Part shown: positions 51,990-64,000 of the stretch, one piece after another
Layout: every line of letters begins with the position of its first letter
Numbering within the stretch: position 1 is the first letter of the stretch
NCBI GenBank assembly: GCA_963070105.1
Contig: OY718804.1
Span: 6,471,317-6,535,316 of the forward strand
Reading direction: 5' to 3'
DNA length: 64,000 bases
Source: Litomosoides sigmodontis
Lineage: Eukaryota > Nematoda > Chromadorea > Rhabditida > Onchocercidae
Notes under the pieces: model-generated
The model's database searches: none
What the model was told of the DNA's origin: nothing
The model's input: only the letters and a program-made list of their open reading frames with translations
Position numbers and translations under genes: made by a program

Positions 51990-54871
51990 ATGGGCCTGGG
52001 CACAGGAACGACTCCAAATTCAGGTCTTCATGACGATTCCTCAAATAGTTCCAGTTGTTTTTATAGTATTCTTGGAGTACCACTTAATGCTGACGATGTT
52101 GCTATCCGAAAAGCGTACGTTTCGTTTCGCCCTTTATCTCGTATTATTCCTTTAACTTTAAATAATTGGCTGTGACTGTAATTACTTATTCGGATTAGGC
52201 TGGACTTTATTGTTATTAAGTGAATAATTTATCTATATAAAGCGGCTTCAGGAAAGTGTTGCGGCTTAGGCTAAATTTTAGTGGAATATGATTAATATGT
52301 TAGATAAATAGTAAGAAATTGATCATTTTCCTTTTATAAAATTTCATTATTGTAGTTCAATTCTGAAGCCGTTTTGATCAACTTTTATCCTTATTTTAGC
52401 AATCAATACTAATGGATTATTGTTGATTGTGGTCAAACGACCCTCTCTAAATCCATCAAAAATTAAAAAATTCTCTCCTTTTCACCAAGTTGTTGGTGAA
52501 AAATGCTTATCCTACGGTTTAATTATGGTATTCTAAATAATTAATTTTAATCTCATTTCTTCATTCAAGGGAAATTGAAATAGTTCAGTTTGCAAGTGTT
52601 ATACTTGGCTATACTTCACAATTAGCACTACGAAAATGATAATTTATCCGATCACAATTGATCGGATAAGTACTTTCAACTTTTCTTTCAGATGATAACC
52701 AACACGCACAATAAACAATGCATGATAAAATATAAGCAATAAAGTTTCTGTTTGCAAAATTGAATCGTTGCAAATACAGTTCCATTCAACTGTCTCTTAA
52801 ATATGCGTGCTAAATTCGAGGATAAAGACAGAGCTAAAATTGCACTAATAAATTCCTGTAAACTTCTTCTTTCAGAAATAAGGATATATTGAAAGAAGTT
52901 ATATTTTAAATTAAAAAAATGTTACAAGATTGGTAATACGTTACAGGTATCGTAAACTGGCATTGAAATGGCATCCTGACAAAAATCTGAACAACAGTAA
53001 AATTGCAGAACAGAAATTCAAGCGTATAACTGAAGCATACGAAGTACTATCAGATCGTAAGTTTCACCTCGTACATCTACATCAAGTATGCCAAATGGAA
53101 AAATCTCCCTTGCATGGTTTCGAAACATTTTGTTTATAAAGAATAAGAAAGAAGAATGCATAATTATTGAAATCTTTGATAAAATTTATTAAATGTACGC
53201 AGATTACGCATATCAAATTTTGGAGTAATTAGAATGCTTAGATAGTAAGGTAAATTGTACTAAATTCTTCTTATTACACCATCTACTACTATCTTTGCTG
53301 TGCCCTTTCGACTTTATCATGGCCCTATAATCAGTAAGTTGACTGAAGTCATCTGCATGATGAATATTTTTTAGGAGTTTCGATATTGAACGGGACGGAC
53401 CTCGCTTCAGTTCCAAGTCCAACATCCAAGCTATCCTAGTATTTATGACCTGTTCTCCCTTTAATATCTGATCGTTACAGATCTCTATGAACACTACCAG
53501 TACTGTTCATTTATTTTGCTGTAATTCATTTTGCAGCAAAGAAACGGAACTCATATGATCGTTCACGTTTGGCTAGTTCACAGCGTCACAGTAGGCAGTC
53601 ACGTAATGTTTTCCACCATCGATTTCGCTCACCTTTTGATATCTTCCAAGGATTTTATAGCTACATGGATCTGCTAGATGTATGTTTCATCAGTTTGCTG
53701 CCTTCGATCGTTGATTGCAACATTCGAACTGTAACGATGCAGTTGTATTTCAGGATTTCGTGCTGAATGAAAATTCTTTTTCACCGTTCTTCTTCCGAGC
53801 AAGATCCGATAGCGTTGATTCACTATTCAGGAGAGCCGGTTGGTTAGATTTTTCAATTTCATTACTTTCTTAAAATATCAACGAAAAACATTATTGTTGG
53901 GGATCATTCTCGCATTCTTTTCAGGAAGTCACAAAACGCGATTCACCAGTAGTGCCTTTTTTGACAGTAAAAGAGTTATTAATGGAAATGATTGGTTAGA
54001 GATTTCTTATAAAATTTCCAATTTAATATACTCTAAAATTTTTACAAATAAAAAGGCGCATTTCTTCTATATGAATGCTAAAAGGTTTTTTCTAAACAGT
54101 GATACCGTCAAGATTTAGTCGTCTATGACATTTTAAATATTTAAATTTGCAGGTTTTTAAAATACTTGGGAGGGGCCGGGGGAGGAGGAGGGCCAAGCCA
54201 TAAATTTGCCAAATAAGTGCAAGCGGTAAACTTTAATGAATTGTTTGGAACTGATCTATTCGGAAAGTGATTTTTTAAGCATTAATTTTGCAGCAGTTTT
54301 TCATCGACAATACGGTTCTCATCCTCAGAACCTGGAAAGAATGCATCCAGTCGTAAAACATCGGCAAGTACAAGAATAATTGATGGTGTTAAAGTTGTTA
54401 CGAAAAGGTTACTTTCATTTTTAATTCTTTCGAAACCTCAAATTCGATTCAATTATACAGTTAGCTACCGTACAGCACATAGCTATCGTTTTCTTACTGC
54501 TAATTTGACCTCCGTGTAAGGAGCACTTTTAACTGAGACCAATTTGGTCTGACCTTTTCAATGCGTAAATTTTCAGTGCTTTCAGTGGGACATTTCAGTA
54601 CTTAAATTTATATCCCTTTCTCCACAGTAGCGTGCCATTTAGCTTGGCTTAAATTATATATTTCATAATCAGAATTATTTTAGATATAGCAGAGTAGGCA
54701 CAAGCCAAAACACCGCATTAGTGAAAATGGCCCTTCAAATTTCAATTAATTAGGCAGAGTTAAATTTGCAGGATAGAAGCAGAAGGTAAAGAAACTATTG
54801 AAATAATAGAGAACGGCGTGCTGAAATCACGGATCGTCAATAAAAATCCAGTCCGAGAAACCGCTGCTTAG
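51990..54871 (+). CDS. DNAJB6/DNAJB2-like J-domain co-chaperone
   Basis: Class B Hsp40 that stimulates Hsp70 ATPase and, in the DNAJB6 family, suppresses protein aggregation. Exons: 51990-52114, 52947-53056, 53537-53679, 53754-53842, 53925-53948 (24 nt), 54294-54407, 54772-54871; 234 aa. The J domain starts at about residue 23 ([20 protein letters not shown]) and has the HPD triad at 51-53 (WHPDKN) and [17 protein letters not shown] Phe-rich linker follows ([24 protein letters not shown]). A Ser/Thr-rich stretch ([11 protein letters not shown]) and [23 protein letters not shown] match the C-terminal β-strand block of DNAJB6/B2. The first intron (832 bp) falls inside helix II. The 24-nt exon is phase-symmetric and may be skipped. 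Start ATG has no in-frame upstream alternative that I can support. Confidence 0.87.
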
Positions 54872-56343
<1,472 letters not shown>

Positions 56344-58746
56344 TTAGCAACATCTTCGATTATCAAAGCCAACTGGTTTCACTCGAAATGCTCGATTCCA
56401 ATCATCGTTCGGTGGATAGCGACGATAGCGCCGCGAAACAAGAACTAACGGTAGTTTTACCATTTTTGCCGGTGACTCTTTCATCAACAACGCTAAACGT
56501 AAATTCCAAATCTAAATTCGGGACTTTGGTAATATTAATGTTAGCTGGTGAGTATGTTAGGCTAGGTATACATATTTTTGTTAACTTCTGTCTCACTTCA
56601 TTCCAAGCTTCAATAATTCGACCTGCCAATTTAGTTGCTGGGAAGATAACAAAGGTCTATATCTTCTTTTCTGGTTGTAAAATAGAGTAAAGGAGAGATC
56701 ATATGAAGTAAAATGTGCAAACTTGGCCTCTGAATACCCGCAATTGACTATACTTTAAAAAACGATTCACATTGCGGTCATATTTAAACAATGTGGCAAT
56801 ATCGTCGCATAAGCTTTGTACAAATTGTGGCGTTAACAGTTGGAGTAGAAATGTTCGTAACTCTTCGTTCCATGGCTATAAGCATTTAGGTAAAATTTTG
56901 TAATGACAGGACTCGTACTATTCATACTGATATATTGAGGCACTCATTATTAGCAGCAACAGTATAAATAGAAGGGAACATTTCATAAGTTATTTAGACT
57001 AACACAAAATACTTCGCTAAAAAACTCTAACATGATTAGCCCATGACAATTGCGCCCATGGAAATGGAAATTGTCGTAAACGACTGGATGTCTCGGGATG
57101 TTTCACTGGAAACGCCAAACCGTTATCGATAGCAGCAAGTTCCAATATTTTACCTGGTTCATACCTGCAAAATGCACTGACCTACTCATCATAACCACGA
57201 AAGGATTTCTGGGAAAGAATGAATTCGAAAGATGCTATTTCAGAAATTCAGCTCTTTCCTTAGTACAGTATGTCTGCTAAGAGTGAGTGGACTACAGGTT
57301 GGGTGGCTACATTTAGGTGCTATTACTCTGTGCAGTAGGTGAGCATACTTGATCATCCAGTTTTCCATATGTCGATCTGTATTGCGAATAACGTAGTCGA
57401 GAACGCATAGTTTTTGAAATAAGTACTTGAATCTTTCAACTTCTGCTGCTGTCAATGGACATAATTGGCCTCCCTTATTCCACTGCGGGATAATATCCGA
57501 GGCACTTACATATCCATCCAGAAATAGCTACATCAAATATTCATATTTCAGGAAATTTCATCCACTCAGTCCAGTATTAATTTTTGAAAACTTTCTTTTG
57601 TTAAATTTAGATTTAAACCTCGGACAGAATTCTTTGGAATGTACTCGATTAAAAGAATTTACGAAATTAATTGGCACGTTCAAGGTTTAACACGTTTTCG
57701 ACAGTACTCAGTTACCTGATAACTGCCGTCTTTCCCCCTTAGTCCTTTGTTTTTCGTGCCTATTCCATCCCTGTAGTAGAAGGCCGGTGAGGCAAGTTTC
57801 ACAACTCGAGTCTTCGGTACGATGTGCAGCTGCAACACTTTCTCTCGTTACATTTACTACATCTGTTTCAAATACTGTTATACCTAAGTACATCTCATAG
57901 TGAAAAAGATTATGTAATGAGAGGGTCATTACTGATCTTGTGGTTAGTGAAATGACCTGAAATGATGGGGAAATTAATGAAGAAGGAGGATCGACGTTAC
58001 ACGGAGAACTTCACTGAGGTTTTTTCAACTGTCTCATCCATTTACAATTACTTTATTTACATCCTCAGCTTTGATCTTCCATGATTTTGTCTAAATATCT
58101 CTGCTGCACACACACAGAGAGAGAAAGAGAGAGAGAGAGAGATTCGGAGAACTTATTAGTTTAGAGAAGGAACTATTGGGAGTAAGCGAAGAATTCTAGT
58201 TGAAGCAAGAATGCTAAGATTACTTGCAGTTTTTCATCGACAAGAGAAGCAGCGGTTTCTGATATGTAGCCGTTGTTCGGTATAAGGCACGCTCTTCCAA
58301 AGCAGCAAAAGCAAAGCATACGTTGAAGATATTTTGGCCATTTGGGATTTTGTGGCGCAAATGGTTCTTCATCTTTTGGTTTGAACACTGCTATGTTTTG
58401 ATAATTGATGTCTCGTACGAAATATGATCCTGAAGTGAAAATGTATTATTCAACCATTCCTGCATTTCGGTTTGTGTAACTCAGCAAATTAGTTTTCATC
58501 TCTTCTGGGCAGCGCCGCCATCAAAACTTTCGAAAGTTCAAAGTTAAAGCTGCACGTTGAAACTGTCCATTGAGTGATGAGTGTTTTTTTGTAATATTAG
58601 TTTTTCACTTCTTCGTGAAAGCATGATCGGCTCTCAAGATTTCTACCTGAACTGCCAGCTGCAATTCGTATTGGCTGTACGCCAGCTTTGATCGCGTCCA
58701 GAGCTCGTTTCAAATTCTGATTGAAATCATCATCGTTCAGTATTTC
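56344..58746 (-). CDS. PI4K2: Type II phosphatidylinositol 4-kinase (5' end incomplete)
   Basis: Makes PI4P on trans-Golgi and endosomal membranes. Supported exons: 58746-58647, 58429-58224, 57829-57716, 57527-57349, 57164-57032, 56875-56723, 56511-56344; 351 codons including stop, covering the whole catalytic domain. Motifs in order: [15 protein letters not shown] (glycine loop), [11 protein letters not shown] (catalytic Lys), [10 protein letters not shown] (palmitoylation Cys cluster, three Cys where mammals have CCPCC), [45 protein letters not shown] (catalytic Asp), [14 protein letters not shown] (metal-binding Asp) and [13 protein letters not shown]. Missing is the N-terminal start. A candidate upstream exon at 58842-58782 ends at phase 0 with GTAAGT and would join in frame, but no initiator ATG is seen with confidence. 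Confidence 0.88.
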
Positions 58747-61700
58747 CTGCCGTGACGATGCCACATAAGCGTGCAACTTACGTTTCGATACCGAATCCGG
58801 ACGTGTTGATGTTGATAACTGTGAAATCGATTGCGAAGACTCCTAATGACTACCATTTAGTAAATCCTTCATTGTTTCATAAAATTATGTTGGATGTAAA
58901 TGGAATGCAGTCGCACTCTGCAGACCATTCAGTGATAATAATCTGGGAAGATAGGTACCATCATTGCATGATTCCTCTCGGACCTGGACGTGGAGCCACT
59001 ATGCGACAACTTGGACCGACCCCTTATCGCCGGTTTTTTCTTTAATTTGATGCAAATATTTCTCGGTATTGCTTGCAACTCCTTGTTCTCCACCGTCATC
59101 TGCCACCTGTCGTAAAAAATCGCAGCTGTTTGCTAGAGCGTGAAATCCTGGCAACTCACCTTGTCGCTCAGCTCACCCTATTTAAATGTTACCGTCCATC
59201 AATGCCAACCACATGCAAGATGTTTTAGGAGGCATTAAGTTTCGAAATGTTTCCAAGGGAATTTCTTATTGGTCGTGTGTAGACAGACCAATGGATGTAC
59301 TGTTACAATCTTGTCGGCTAAATAAAAGAGGTCATTGCTGAGGAAATTTGTCCGTCGCTGGCTGCTGATATTGTCGAGCTCATTTGTCACGAAGCGATTT
59401 CAACCGCTAAGCGCAAATAAATTCATACCAATTTTAATCGATTTGAGGAGATGTAGTAACGCTCACCGGAAATTTTGCAACAAGCAATGCAGCTGTCCCA
59501 ACTAAAATTCCCTTTTATACTTGTTGTGAGCAGTTGTACGGTGTGGAAAATCAGTTTGCATTCAGGCCTGAAAGATTCAGGTTAAGCAAGGCCCGTGAAT
59601 AATGAAGGAATGTTAGCAATTGGCTTAGTTAGCAAGCGATCCTTTTAACTTATCTTATTAGCAGTAAATTCTAACTGAGTGATTAGTTTTCTTTATTTTT
59701 GAATTTTCAATAAAAATTTATTACAGCTTCCTTCCAATTTCAATAATTGATAATTTACTGTTTCGATCATTCAATGAGCGATTGTCATCATTATTAACTC
59801 CTAATTATTACTGCTATTGTCAATGTCTAACTTGGGACACTGTTCTTCGGAGCTCAAGATTTCTTGTTTCAGAAATCAAATTTTTGAATTGTGTGAAGAA
59901 AACTACACAGTGAAGGTTTTTTTTATTGAAACAGTGAAATTTGAGATGTGAATGGAAATGAAAAAAAAATTGTAATATCTTTTGGAATAACTACTCTGCT
60001 CTTGTTATTGCTGTTGTTGAAGTAAAAATTGTAACGAAGTGATGGCAAGAAATTGCTTTAAATGATGAAATCCAGTTCAAATGATTGCTAAAAACGATGA
60101 CCTTTTTCTTTTTTTAATTCTTGCTGTGCACATGCACATAACCACCAACCGGTTCTCTCCTCTTTTTTTAGCAAACTTTGCATTCCGGTTCTTTATTAGG
60201 GAAATCTACGGTATTGCTATGTGGATAATGTTGGAAAACAGCGCTTCAGAAAGCAACAGGAATGAGGAAGGGGAAAAGCTACGGGTAAGTACATTTCATC
60301 TCAATCCCTTGCCGATGAAAGAGAAGGTAACTATTTTTGACATATTCCGCATGCTCTCAAACAAGACGCTTGATTAGTTGTAGCCTTCCACAGTTTCTCA
60401 GCACTTCCTCTCCTCAACGACGATAATTTGCATTTTGCATGTGAGATGAGCCATGAATGTGTGTGTGTTTTTTTTGCCCTTTGAAATGTTTTGAATTTCA
60501 TTTAAAATAATCGCATGATATCGTGAGGTAATGGAGATTTGGGAATGTGAAATGAAACGAGCGAAGAAGAAGAAGCTATGGTCGACATTCCTCAGAGATG
60601 TAGATATCGTTGAGGCTGATCTGTTGAATCATATGTGCTCGTCAAAGTAGCCCTTTACTTTACAATTGAAATGAATAGTTAGGTGCTCAGTATTGGTCAT
60701 CGGTCATTACAGATGTGTTATTAAAATTGCTAAGATAATTGAAGAAGCAGCAAAAAAAAAGAGTGAATGATTGATGACTGCCGCCACTGAGTGATGAAAG
60801 ATTAAGGAGAAAAAAGTGGATCAAGTTTTTCATGTTTTTGTTTCCAAGCATATGCCACCTGCATTCATGCACACTATCAGGATGCCGCCGCTTTCGACAA
60901 CCAGAAGAATTCATTTCAGTCGTTCCATAATCGCTTCAGAGTTTCGATTTTTGGTGTTTAAAAATTTTTAAGTTCATACCGGGAAGTATTTTTGTTCAGA
61001 ACTGGAAGGTTGTAAATAACATCGAAAAGCAATTAGCTGCAGAACATTGCATGATAGCACGCAGAGAGGAGATGGTTTTCGGGACTTTTTCGCTATGACA
61101 GATGACGGTGACGATGACAGGCGTGGGCGCAATAGGTAGGACGAGGCGAGGCGGAGTTCGCCGGTGGTTGGATGATAAACAAATGCACATGTATGTATAT
61201 ATATATTTATATATAAGAGGAAATATACGCTTTTTTCGCCTTATGCAATTGCGAATTTCGTTACACAATTTTAAATTCATATTCACAATTTTGAAATCAT
61301 TTCCATTACCACTAATTTGTCCATCCATCGGAGCCCTCCTTGCACTGTCCTATGCCGCTTTCTCTGCTTTCCTGTGAAATGAGAGATCTTCCAGTAAAGA
61401 AGATTGAGGAAATATTAGCAATTATCTCACTGATTCCTCAGCTACTGTAAAATCATACCGTAGAAGTTGCATTGAATTTTGCATTTAGGATTTGCCGTAA
61501 AGCTGCAGAAATTTTTATTTGAAGTTTCTGTTATGAACAATCAATTTCACGTCTCTTTTCGAATTTCGATATTTGCATCATTCATTTTGTGCTGCCCACT
61601 TGTGCCAATCAATTTAATGTCTTAACTTGATCACACAGATTTAGGGCAGCTTAACTGAAAATTTCAGGGATTAAATTCAATTCCAATTCAACTTTTCACT

Positions 61701-64000
61701 TCTTTCTATGCATATTTCATATGTTAGAAATTGTTTGGAAATTATTTTTAGGTAAATAAGATCTTTAATGAGCAAAATTTCAATTAGCTGCTGAAATGTC
61801 CAATGGGTAATGTACAGTTAAAACTAAACTATTGAAATTCGTGAAATGTTCTGAAAATTTTGTTGCAAATTTTCCACTTTTACTTGATTTTAAAGCATCT
61901 GATTTTCATCAACGTCTAACGGAGTGCAAATAAATTTTTCAAGATACCTATTTGTCCTCTAGTGATAGTTAATTAACTGAGATGTTAGTGACCCTTTTTT
62001 TATTATTGGTTTTTTCTCCGATAAATGGAGATTGTGGTCAAGCAGGACGAGTGTCGAAATCCGTAAAATGTGGGAGGTAATGCATGGCAGTTATCAAACG
62101 GCTATATTTTAGGACAATTTTCCTTCTGTACTATCAGCAAGGGTAGATTTCGGTGACAGATTAATTAACGATGAAAAATGAAACTGATATAACTCATTAA
62201 TTAAATAAATAATACTTCAATTAATGTCTTTTCATCAATCAATCGCACAAAATTGAATTAATTGCGTTTTTTTTGTTGTCAATGGTTTTTTCGCTGAAAC
62301 AATTTCTTCTGGTCAAGCCCGATGACCAAACTCTTACAACGACAGTTGCGCATCACTTTGCGCATCACTTTCGACTTGCTAATTCTTATAAAAGAAATAA
62401 GTACTAGGCATTACGTAGGAAAGAAGCGAAATCAGGCCTGCTTATCTGTTCAACCAGAAAACCTTTTGCGCGTAAAATTTGTCATTTGTAGATTTCGAAT
62501 TCGAAAAAATGGAAATGAATTGAAATGAAGTAATTACTTATATATATTCTCTTAAGCGATCTTAACCGTCGATTATACAACACATCGAAATTTCCACTTT
62601 ATTCAAATTCTAATAGGATTATGAATTTCAATTACTATTTGATTCTTTTTTATTTAACAATTTTTTCCATTCCAATGTGCTATTAATGAAGAATAAACTT
62701 GTGCTTTTTGGAATGCTGCTTGACATATAGGAATTCATTGTTGTGATTCCTTTATATTCGCAAAATTAGCACTCTGCCAGTACCTGAAAAGGACAGGGAT
62801 TCATTCGGCTAGGTACAGTGGACAGGCATTCAGTGGACCATTTTGCATATTCCGCTTTTCAAATTTACATCACCTTTACCTGGTTGGAAAGCAGTAGCAG
62901 CCTGCCTGGAAACTCTCAGTATCGCTGAGAGGAGAAATTGTCAGAATGTATGGAAGCTCAGTGATAGAGATATTTTGCCATACACCCAATGCGATTGGAA
63001 TTTAATTTTCTTTTCAAATGTAACCGAAGGCTTTTAGCATTGGAAAAATGCTCCTTTATGAATGGGTTTATGAAATGCTTCAGCATGGATTCACGTAGCT
63101 TATCCGTTAGCATTAATCGATCATCCTCTTGCAATTTCCGAAACTTTCATCAGATGTCCAGGATTGGCCTATCGCTGAATCAGACACTAACGAGCAGGGT
63201 GAAATTTGCTCGGACAACTAATCAGTTTTAGATTTGTCATACAATAAAGAGGGATTTATTACACTTTCAATTGGCGCGAAAAGTATTTCCAGAATGCTTA
63301 GGATTGCCGGCAACCATTTGCGCCCTTAAAAATATTCTCCTGCGAAGTCGTTTATTGGCTGCTTCTATTTGTTTCCTTTCCCTTCTCCTGCCCAGCAAAG
63401 AAAATTCAACTTTCCTTAGGCTGTGATTGAATTAATTGGTTAATTGCTCACACGATCGAGTGGATGAAGTGACTGGATGCCATGTTCTGCATTTCATACG
63501 TCAAAATAACTGGTGAACTGCTGTCCCACACACAGCTCAATGACCATCACTAGCTCCTCTGATCAATTGAATTTCAAATCTTACAAAGTAGCTTAAAGGC
63601 ATCGATAATTCATAGACTTTATTGGTTACAATCAAAAGAAGAGGGGAGAACCCGATATTTCGTAAACAAAATCGATAGAAGTCAAAAAAGAATATTGTAA
63701 AATTAAAACTTTTCGTTTCATATTGCTTTTCTTGGTCACGTTGTTGCGATGCAACTTAGCACTGTTGAAAATTGATTGGCTTGTTTGTCCATTTGTGCAT
63801 AAATGTTAACCACTTGTTGCGCAGGTTGCATGAGCTGGTGCATTGGTCATCCAAATGCGTGCATGTGACAGCAGAAGGGGAATGAATGAAATTTGGCTAC
63901 TGGCATTGCTGTCTTATCAGCTCGTAGTTATCATTAATGCAGTCAGAGTGATCAACAACGGCTTAGCATCACCTGAAATTGTCCATTCACCTGCTTCAAC
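58747..64000. other. Upstream region of PI4K2, no further gene recognised
   Basis: About 5.2 kb of AT-rich sequence. It should contain the missing PI4K2 first exon(s) and promoter. A (GA)n tract at about 58120-58142 lies in the neighbouring PI4K2 intron. Open frames at 60081-60377 (plus), 60687-60914 (minus), 60996-61328 (minus) and 62843-63231 (plus) lack splice support and family resemblance. Confidence 0.5.

Noticed and set aside
61190..61215. Short TA tract and Tyr-rich frames nearby
   Set aside because: Too short to be notable and the frames are repeat translation.

Overview
The window is AT-rich eukaryotic DNA, almost certainly from a nematode. Short exons are split by introns of roughly 80-600 bp with TTTCAG-type acceptors. 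Several first coding exons sit just behind an unpaired acceptor, as expected for spliced-leader trans-splicing. The gene set reads like C. elegans orthologues (ran-2, tlk-1, gop-1, a Vps33). A spirurid/filarial-type worm would fit, but I cannot prove it. There are no prokaryotic features, CRISPR arrays or recognisable transposons. Exons were built by hand from splice signals, reading-frame phase and protein family patterns; coding lengths sum to whole codons in each model.

Layout. Minus strand 1367-8876: RanGAP (ran-2), with an unusual duplicated architecture. Minus 9875-18649: NFX1/shuttle-craft type zinc-finger protein. Plus 19863-23746: Vps33 Sec1/Munc18 protein, head-to-head with NFX1. 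Plus 24030-24634: unassigned coding-looking block. Minus 26245-32626: Tousled-like kinase. Minus 34898-35146: two tandem tRNA-Leu genes with different anticodons. Minus 36205-38312: small RING protein. Minus 39838-41674: MIF4G-domain protein. Minus 42212-46510: GOP-1/CLEC16A. Plus 51990-54871: DNAJB6-like J protein. Minus 56344-58746 and beyond: type II phosphatidylinositol 4-kinase, with its 5' end unresolved. The rest is intergenic with many dinucleotide repeats.

The genes are mostly housekeeping, with no single shared pathway. Three act in endolysosomal traffic and autophagy (Vps33, GOP-1, PI4K2), two in nuclear transport or chromatin (RanGAP, TLK), and several in gene expression or proteostasis (NFX1, MIF4G, tRNAs, J protein).

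The most interesting item is the RanGAP locus. A complete RanGAP leucine-rich-repeat unit plus acidic tail is followed by a second copy of the whole unit. The second copy keeps the same intron phases but lacks exactly three in-frame exons (124 codons) carrying the most conserved repeat loops. After it comes a C-terminal domain of animal RanGAP1 type in which the aligned SUMO-acceptor Lys appears to be Arg. A perfect 28-bp inverted repeat lies in an intron of the same gene.
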